NCBI GenBank assembly: GCA_028693645.1
Contig: JAQUUY010000002.1
Span: 19,310-83,309 of the forward strand
Source of the DNA: Eubacteriales bacterium
GTDB lineage: Bacteria > Bacillota > Clostridia > Peptostreptococcales > Anaerovoracaceae
Length of the DNA: 64,000 nucleotides
Direction: 5' to 3'
The notes below the pieces were generated by a model that saw only the letters and a list, made by a program, of their open reading frames with translations, was not told the origin of the DNA and made no database searches. Shown here piece after piece: positions 57,553 to 64,000 of this stretch; position 1 is the stretch's first letter, and each line of letters opens with the position of its first letter. The position numbers and the translations under genes were made by a program.

Positions 57553-60500
57553 TTAGACGCTCAGTTCTAAAAATTGCATGAGAATTATTGTAACCTCGGC
57601 ACGGGTGGCATTCCCGTTCGGGTCGAGAATATTGTTTCCCTTACCGGATATGAGGTTGTTCGCTACCGCCCATTCCATTGCAGGCTGTGCATATCCTGTC
57701 GTTTTGCTGCCGTCCGTAAAGCTGTCCAGCTTCATACGCTTGCTGACATCATAGCCTTTAAATTCAGCATAGCGGTACAGAATTGCTGCCATTTGTTCAC
57801 GTGTAATGGTGTCGTTGGGACCAAACAGGTCGTTGCCATAGCCCTCTACCACGCCATTTTCATTTGCCCAATCCACAGCCTTGCCGTAGTATGCGTCTGC
57901 CAAAACATCGGCAAACATGTTGTCTTTCGTTACGAGCGGCTCCTTTTCCATGCGCCAGAGCACCGACACAACCATGCCTCGCGTGGTGCTGATAGCAGGG
58001 CCAAAGGTTGTTGCGGAGGTTCCCGAAAACAACCCGTTTTCGCTCGCCCACGCAATGGCTTCCCGGGCCCAATGAGTTTCAGGCACATCTACAAAGGGTA
58101 AGCTGCTGTCCACCGTGTCAATAGCAACGGGGAGGACTGACGTGCCGCCACCACCACCGCCGCCGCCGCCGCTCAAACCGGTGTAGGTTACGGCATAGGT
58201 CGAGAACTGAGATGCGTACACATAGATCTGCTCGTTGGTTAAATCGAGATAGTAGGTTCCATCCGTGAAGGGTGCTGCCGCTTTAGCGGCTAACTTAGTG
58301 AGCGCAATGGACTGCCCTCCATGATAACGATAGACATTAATATCCGTCTTTCCGCTGAAGCTGAAGGGAAATACTATCTCAAGGACATTTGCCGTGCTTG
58401 TCTGCTTATCGACGCCCTTTTTTACGTTCATATCCAGATAGATACCCACTACCTGACTGCCGGACTTTTCTTTAATGGCGTTCTGTTCTACATCCGCAGT
58501 ATCCTCATCCTTTGTTGTGATGGTCATGGTGATGTCCGCACTTTCTATGAAAGCAAGGTCGTCCAACCCACCAACGGTCAGCGCGAGGGTCTCTGCGTCG
58601 GGATCATTCGTCACAACAAGTATACTGTTGTTGGTAGCTGCGGCTGGTATTACCATATCTTGGATCGCATTTGCCGTGATCATCACCAAGGCAGTGACGG
58701 TCTTCCCGTCTTTGCTGGCTACGACGTTATAACTCCCTGACTTGAGATTACCGAAGAAGTAGACGCCACCTGCACCGGTCATGGTCTGGGCGACGATGGT
58801 GTTTCCCTGCATGAGTTTGACTGTTGCTCCGGATAGCAGCGCGCCGCCGCTTTCCTTGACTGTACCGTTCAAATTATGGCGCGCATTCTCGGTCCACTGG
58901 GCATAAAGAGTGATACTACTCGCGGTGTCGCCAGGAAGATTTGTCGCCTCGTACCCGTCAGTATATCTGATCCCCGAGCCGTTAATGCTGGTGTTCCAAC
59001 CGCTAAAGGTGTACCCGCTCCGGGTATAGGCGTTTGTCTTCAGTGCGGTAGCAACGCTTCGGCCGATGGTCTGTGACAGCATATCGCCGCTGCCGCCGTT
59101 TGCGTCGAATCGAACCTCATAAGTGTTCGCCCTCCACACAGCATATAATGTCACCTTACCATTGGCCATAGCGGTGAGATTGCTAACCGATTGCTTATTG
59201 GCATAGGTTGCTGTTTCCGCTGTGGAAGAAGCTGACCAGCCCAGGAAGGTATCGCTGCCATGGGTGAAGCCGTTGTCTGCCAACGCCTCCGACACATCAT
59301 AGGTGAAGCTTTGCTCTCCCATACTTTCGGTACTGCCACTGGAATTAAACGCTACGGTGTAATTGTTAACGATCCATTTGGCATAAAGCGCAGGATTTTC
59401 GTCCGTAAGGTTGTTGAGAGACATAAGGGACGCGTTTGCCGCATAATTGCTGCCACTGGCATCGGCTTTGGTTTTCCAGCCGTCAAAGGTATAACCGGGC
59501 TTTACAAAACGGTTGGCGCTCACGATACCGGCATCGCCGGTGGCGAAATTTTGCTTATCCATGCTGCCCACTCCATTGCTCGAATGGAAAGCCAGGGAAT
59601 AGGTGTCCGCCGTCCACTGGGCATAAAGTGTTACGCTGCCGGTCATAGCCAGATTGATTACCGATGCCTTGTCTTCATAGTTCAGACCGGATCCGTCGGA
59701 TAGGGTGTTCCAGCCGCTAAAACTGTAGCCGGCGCGGGTGAAGGCGTTGGGCGTGAGTATTTTCGCCGCGCCATAGGTATGGTCCTGACTACCCATGGCT
59801 CCGGTGCCGCCGGTACCCGCGTTAAAGGTTACAGTATAAGTGTTTGCAGTCCAGACCGCATAAAGAGTAACTGTGCCGTTCTGCGCAGCAGTGAGGTTCT
59901 GAACAACTTCCTGATTGTTATAGAGCTTCGAGCCGTTGGAAGACACTGCCCATCCCGCAAAGGTATAACCGCCGCGGGTAAAGGTATTGGTTGTCAGATT
60001 TTGCGGTGCAGCAGCGTAAGAGAAACTTTGGCTTGCCATTGTCGTGCCGCCGTTTGCACCGTTGCCGCTAAAAACAACTCGATAGCTGTTAGCTTCCCAC
60101 TCGGCGGTGAGGGTTATATTTCCTGTCGCAATGATGCTCTGACCGTTAACATAGGTTGTTGCACCATCCGTCCAGCCGGTGAAGGTATAACCGCTGCGTG
60201 TGAAACTGTTGGTCGGCAGTTCCTGTGCAACACCATGGATGAAGGACTGCGGTGCCATCTCACCTGCTCCGCCGCCGTTTGCAAAGCTTACAGAACAGTC
60301 TTCTGCCTGCCAGACGGCGTAGAGATCCACCGTGCCGTCCATAGTCGAGGTGAGGTTTTGAACTGTTGCGTTGACACTGTAGGCCTTTGGTCCATTCAGT
60401 GTTTCAGCCCAGCCCGAAAGCGTATAGCCGGTCTTTGTAATGCTGCCATTGAGCGCCGCTGCCGCGGCGTTATAAGTAAAACTCTGCTCCGTGCTGCTGC

Positions 60501-63500
60501 CGTCGTTATGGAACACAACCTTGTAGGTGTTGGGGGTCCAGACGGCTGTGCGGGACACGTCGGAAGTACCCATTGTCTGATTGCCCGAAACGCCCCAGCC
60601 GCCAAAGGTATAACCGATTTTATTGAGAGCACTGCCATCCATCAGCGTATAGCTCTCACCCGCGTAATGGGCAGCGCTACCGATGAGCGTTAAACCGTTG
60701 TAATAGCTGACGGTATGCTTCGCCGCCTCTGAAAAGCTCAGGTTTATGGCGAGGTCAGTCACGTTGGAAGCGGGCGTGAGGAAACTGAACGTCTTGCTTT
60801 CGCTGACGTTTTCATCTTTTCCCACAGCAAGGATCTGTGCTACCACAGTGCCGATGCCTGTGCCGGTCAGCCCCACGGTATAGGTTCCCGGCTTCTGGGC
60901 CGTTCCAGAGAACGTGATGGTGACGTTAATCGTATTATTAGCGCTGATCCCGCTGTTTGAGGGAATGCTCGCTGTGGCCGTGACACCGTTCTGTGTGTCT
61001 GATGCCGGCGTTGTGATTGTATAGTAACCGTTGCGGTCTACATAAGCGTATATCTTAGCATCTATCGCCTGAACACCGTTCATTCCATAGGTGATACCGC
61101 GGTTGTCAACAATAGACGTACCGCTCCATGGATTTTCTTCCAAAGTCAAAGATTTTCCGTTGCTTGCTACGGGAACAATGCCCATAGAGGGCGTAACCCC
61201 GTTAGAGGAAGTTTTGATATTGCCCCCAGTGATGGTGATGGTGCCAGTGGTTCCAGCGCCATCGCCGGCGCTGTTTCTGCTTCCGGCGCCAATTCCTGCT
61301 CCGCCGTTGCTGGTTGCTGTGATGGTTCCTCCGGTAATGGTGATGCTGCCGCTATTCCCTGGTTGATAGCTATCGCTTCCACCACCACCGCCGATTCCTG
61401 CTCCAACGCCGTCGCTGGTTGCTATAATTGTTCCTCCGGTGATGGTGACACTGCCAGAGTTTAGACGGGAACCGCCGCCAATGCCTGCTCCACTTCTGCC
61501 CCACTGGTTTTTATAACTTGTTGCAGTGATGGTTCCCCCAGTGATAGAAACGCTGCCAGAGCCACTAGAATTGACGCCTCCGTCCCCCGCTCCGATGCCT
61601 GCTCCGCCATTGTAGCCATTTGCGATGATCGTGCCCCCAGAGATGGTGATATTGCCAGAGTTTCCATACGTGGCTCCCCCGATGCCTGCGCTACCATCCT
61701 TGCCATTTGCCGTGATATTGCCGCCGGTGATGATGATGTTGTTGCCACCATTCCTTTCGGTGTATACGTCACCACAAGTTGCCCCTATGCCTGCCGCACC
61801 TGCTAAAGACACAGCTCCTCCTTCTGCGATAAGCGATCCACTGCCGGTGATGGTGAGCGTATTGCTTCCCATCCCCTTGTAAATACCGGCGCGACGATCT
61901 CCACCGGTGAGCGTATTGCTGCCCTCAAGATTGATGGTAACATTTCCGGCTGTGTCGGCAATGTCAACACAGCCTTTTAAAGCTGTAGAGCCCGATATTG
62001 AGACATCTTTGAGGGTAATATATGCACCATAAGTTGCTGTGATGGATATGCCATTTACCCCTGAGTAGGTTCCTTTGATGATGATGTTGGTTTTGGGGTC
62101 AAGGTTATCGCCGCCAATAAGCAGAGTGCCGTTTTGCATAATTCGAATCTTGCCAGTGCCACCATCGTTCTCAATAAGAATACTGCCATTAGCGAGATTC
62201 ACCTCGCCGGTGAAAGAGAGCGCCGCATTGGCGGTCAGCGATTTGTTGCTGTTGAGATTGGTGATAGTGTAAGGATTCTGCGGAGAACCGTCGCTCCAGC
62301 CGCTGAAGACATGACTGCTATCGGCGCTGGCGCTGACGGTCACAGTACTTCCGTCCAGATAAGTGCCGTCGCTTGAGACAGAATCTATGCCCGTGGCGGC
62401 ATCGAGAAACACGGTGTAATACTGCAACGTCACATTCGGCACGTTTTTCGTAACGGACTTGCCGGTGTAAGTGCCGTTGTCAAAGACATAATAGGTACTG
62501 CCTCGGGTCAGACCGGAGAAAGTGCAAGGACCGCTTCCTGCACCTGCTACCGTGCCGGCAAGGCCACTATCGGATGTAGACAACTTTATGTCACGGCCTG
62601 TTGCCCCTGCTAAATTCACTGTTGCGTCAAAGGTACCGGACGCCTCCGCGGTAAGCGTCTGCGAAGAGCTGAGGTTGGAGACGGTAAAAGTCATGCCGGT
62701 GGACAACAGTGTACTACCGGAGTACCAACCAACAAAGTCATAGCCATCTGTGACGTTGCTGGCTGCAAGTGTCACGGTACTGCCTGCGAGATATACGCCA
62801 CCGCCGGTAACTGTCGCATTGTTACCGTTCACGCTGACAGTGTAGTAGTCTACCACCGCAGACGCTGCTGCGCGGCTGAGAACTTGTCCAGTGAAAGCAT
62901 CAGCAGCCCAGATATAATAGGTTTTGGTGGGATCTAAGCCGGTGAGGGCTAACGCATCGTTGCTTGTGCTGCTGGAGGACAAGGTAATGGTCTTGCCGGA
63001 CTCATTCCAAACAACTCCGTCCTTTTTTATCGTTACCGTACCCGGGTAGGTGTCAAGCTGTGCGGCGGGGTTAATGGTCTGTGCCGCGCTGATATTATTG
63101 ATTGTGAATTTTCCATCCATCCAGCCCGCGCCGGTAATTTGGTAATAATCCGCAGGCGTTGCCGTTACGATGACGCTATTGCCTTTGAGATACGTACCTG
63201 CGCCGAAGACAGCCGTTACGCTGCTGCCCGGTGTCACAGTCACTGTGAAATATTCCAGCTCAGCGCTTGCAGCGGTTGAACTTATCTGTTTACCGGTATA
63301 TGTTACTGTCTGCGCATCCCAAACGAAATAGGTACCGGTGCTTGGGAGATTGGCGAAGGTATAGGTATTACCGGATACAGTTCCGGTGACCGTTCCCGCA
63401 AGCTCGGATTCCGATGTGGAAAGTACGATACTGCGGGGACTTGTGCTCCAATCAACGCCGTCCTTCTTCAGCGTTACAGCAGCGGTATATTTGGTGGCTC

Positions 63501-64000
63501 CGCTCACTGCGGTGAGGCTGACTGCGCTGTTTACCGAGAAGGTATATGAGTTGGACGCGGATACCAACGCGCCGCTTGCGGTGTTTTGCCAGCGGCTGAA
63601 CACATAATCCCCGGTTTGAAGAGTTGCAGCAGCTGTGATTTCTGTTCCCTTAAGGTACACCCCGCCGCCGGAGACGGACGTGATGTTAGCACCGGACGTC
63701 AAAGCCACGGTGTAATAATCCAAGGTGGCGTCTTTCTCAGAGGGTGTCACAATCTGCCCTGTATAGTTACCGTCCATCCAGACGTAATAGGTTACCAAGG
63801 GACTGAGCGCGCTGAAAGTGTAAACGCCACCTGCGTTGTCAGAAACCGTTTGATACCCCTCCCCAGCCACGTCAGTGTCGGAGGTCGAGAGGGTAACTGT
63901 TTTACCGGAACTTGGCCAAAGTGATCCGTCCTTATTCAATGTGACGCTACCATTATAGGTGTTCAGCGTAGCAGATGCAGTTAAGTCCTTTTTGCAGTCC
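57553..64000 (-). CDS. Giant surface protein (partial at 5' end): Gly-rich beta-helix, Flg_new/InlB-B repeats, Gly linker and C-terminal SLH domains
   Basis: Reading frame stays open through 64000 (...LTASATLNTYNGSVTLNKDG); repeats such as FTRAGYSFSGWNTLSDGSGLNYEDKASVINLAMTGSVTLYAQWTA; SLH FVDVPETHWAREAIAWASENGLFSGTSATTFGP. Confidence 0.92.
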   Translation of the reverse strand, partial: DCKKDLTASATLNTYNGSVTLNKDGSLWPSSGKTVTLSTSDTDVAGEGYQTVSDNAGGVYTFSALSPLVTYYVWMDGNYTGQIVTPSEKDATLDYYTVALTSGANITSVSGGGVYLKGTEITAAATLQTGDYVFSRWQNTASGALVSASNSYTFSVNSAVSLTAVSGATKYTAAVTLKKDGVDWSTSPRSIVLSTSESELAGTVTGTVSGNTYTFANLPSTGTYFVWDAQTVTYTGKQISSTAASAELEYFTVTVTPGSSVTAVFGAGTYLKGNSVIVTATPADYYQITGAGWMDGKFTINNISAAQTINPAAQLDTYPGTVTIKKDGVVWNESGKTITLSSSSTSNDALALTGLDPTKTYYIWAADAFTGQVLSRAAASAVVDYYTVSVNGNNATVTGGGVYLAGSTVTLAASNVTDGYDFVGWYSGSTLLSTGMTFTVSNLSSSQTLTAEASGTFDATVNLAGATGRDIKLSTSDSGLAGTVAGAGSGPCTFSGLTRGSTYYVFDNGTYTGKSVTKNVPNVTLQYYTVFLDAATGIDSVSSDGTYLDGSTVTVSASADSSHVFSGWSDGSPQNPYTITNLNSNKSLTANAALSFTGEVNLANGSILIENDGGTGKIRIMQNGTLLIGGDNLDPKTNIIIKGTYSGVNGISITATYGAYITLKDVSISGSTALKGCVDIADTAGNVTINLEGSNTLTGGDRRAGIYKGMGSNTLTITGSGSLIAEGGAVSLAGAAGIGATCGDVYTERNGGNNIIITGGNITANGKDGSAGIGGATYGNSGNITISGGTIIANGYNGGAGIGAGDGGVNSSGSGSVSITGGTITATSYKNQWGRSGAGIGGGSRLNSGSVTITGGTIIATSDGVGAGIGGGGGSDSYQPGNSGSITITGGTITATSNGGAGIGAGSRNSAGDGAGTTGTITITGGNIKTSSNGVTPSMGIVPVASNGKSLTLEENPWSGTSIVDNRGITYGMNGVQAIDAKIYAYVDRNGYYTITTPASDTQNGVTATASIPSNSGISANNTINVTITFSGTAQKPGTYTVGLTGTGIGTVVAQILAVGKDENVSESKTFSFLTPASNVTDLAINLSFSEAAKHTVSYYNGLTLIGSAAHYAGESYTLMDGSALNKIGYTFGGWGVSGNQTMGTSDVSRTAVWTPNTYKVVFHNDGSSTEQSFTYNAAAAALNGSITKTGYTLSGWAETLNGPKAYSVNATVQNLTSTMDGTVDLYAVWQAEDCSVSFANGGGAGEMAPQSFIHGVAQELPTNSFTRSGYTFTGWTDGATTYVNGQSIIATGNITLTAEWEANSYRVVFSGNGANGGTTMASQSFSYAAAPQNLTTNTFTRGGYTFAGWAVSSNGSKLYNNQEVVQNLTAAQNGTVTLYAVWTANTYTVTFNAGTGGTGAMGSQDHTYGAAKILTPNAFTRAGYSFSGWNTLSDGSGLNYEDKASVINLAMTGSVTLYAQWTADTYSLAFHSSNGVGSMDKQNFATGDAGIVSANRFVKPGYTFDGWKTKADASGSNYAANASLMSLNNLTDENPALYAKWIVNNYTVAFNSSGSTESMGEQSFTYDVSEALADNGFTHGSDTFLGWSASSTAETATYANKQSVSNLTAMANGKVTLYAVWRANTYEVRFDANGGSGDMLSQTIGRSVATALKTNAYTRSGYTFSGWNTSINGSGIRYTDGYEATNLPGDTASSITLYAQWTENARHNLNGTVKESGGALLSGATVKLMQGNTIVAQTMTGAGGVYFFGNLKSGSYNVVASKDGKTVTALVMITANAIQDMVIPAAATNNSILVVTNDPDAETLALTVGGLDDLAFIESADITMTITTKDEDTADVEQNAIKEKSGSQVVGIYLDMNVKKGVDKQTSTANVLEIVFPFSFSGKTDINVYRYHGGQSIALTKLAAKAAAPFTDGTYYLDLTNEQIYVYASQFSTYAVTYTGLSGGGGGGGGGTSVLPVAIDTVDSSLPFVDVPETHWAREAIAWASENGLFSGTSATTFGPAISTTRGMVVSVLWRMEKEPLVTKDNMFADVLADAYYGKAVDWANENGVVEGYGNDLFGPNDTITREQMAAILYRYAEFKGYDVSKRMKLDSFTDGSKTTGYAQPAMEWAVANNLISGKGNNILDPNGNATRAEVTIILMQFLELSV

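Noticed and set aside
61167-61406. Ala/Pro/Glu-rich minus ORFs near 61 kb
   Set aside because: Alternative frame of the Gly-rich repeats of the giant surface protein.
58900-61800. Regularly spaced repeats that could resemble a CRISPR-like array
   Set aside because: Repeats are degenerate, in frame with a continuous coding sequence and encode Flg_new and Gly-rich beta-helix modules; no cas genes.
1-64000. Prophage, integron, IS element or toxin-antitoxin system
   Set aside because: No integrase, transposase, phage structural gene or paired toxin/antitoxin ORFs recognised in any frame.

Overview
The window looks like a low-GC anaerobic Firmicute (Clostridia/Eubacteriales type) chromosome. No rRNA, tRNA, CRISPR array or intact transposable element was seen. 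Main content: (1) A long minus-strand catabolic locus (~6.4-18.5 kb): CoA-transferase, two near-identical [biotin carrier + glutaryl-CoA-dehydrogenase-like ACAD] modules, a butyryl-CoA-dehydrogenase-like ACAD, EtfBA, a Cys-rich DUF6125-like protein, two tiny membrane proteins, and the GcdB and GcdA subunits of a Na+-pumping glutaconyl-CoA decarboxylase. It is flanked by a CBS-PAS-AAA+ sigma-54 activator. I found a good -24/-12 promoter with inverted-repeat candidate enhancers upstream of it. The best reading is a redox-balanced glutarate (glutaryl-CoA) to butyrate + CO2 fermentation operon driving a sodium pump. (2) Two tandem ZTP (pfl)-type riboswitches, each with its own intrinsic terminator, ahead of an OFA-type MFS transporter. 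(3) Housekeeping and transport genes (Ddh, SDR, Dus, CaCA exchanger, two NhaC antiporters, UvsE, metal permease/ArsR, ECF sigma/anti-sigma, ABC-F, GGDEF-HD-GYP, U32 peptidase, PepV, MerR). (4) A surface-protein region (43-64 kb) with three large S-layer-homology (SLH) proteins, an SLH gene remnant with a duplicated terminator, a membrane LuxR regulator, a small HTH protein overlapping an SLH gene, a TspO-like/Hint-like fusion, and an orphan HerA-like ATPase. All functional calls come from reading the sequence; no database search was run.
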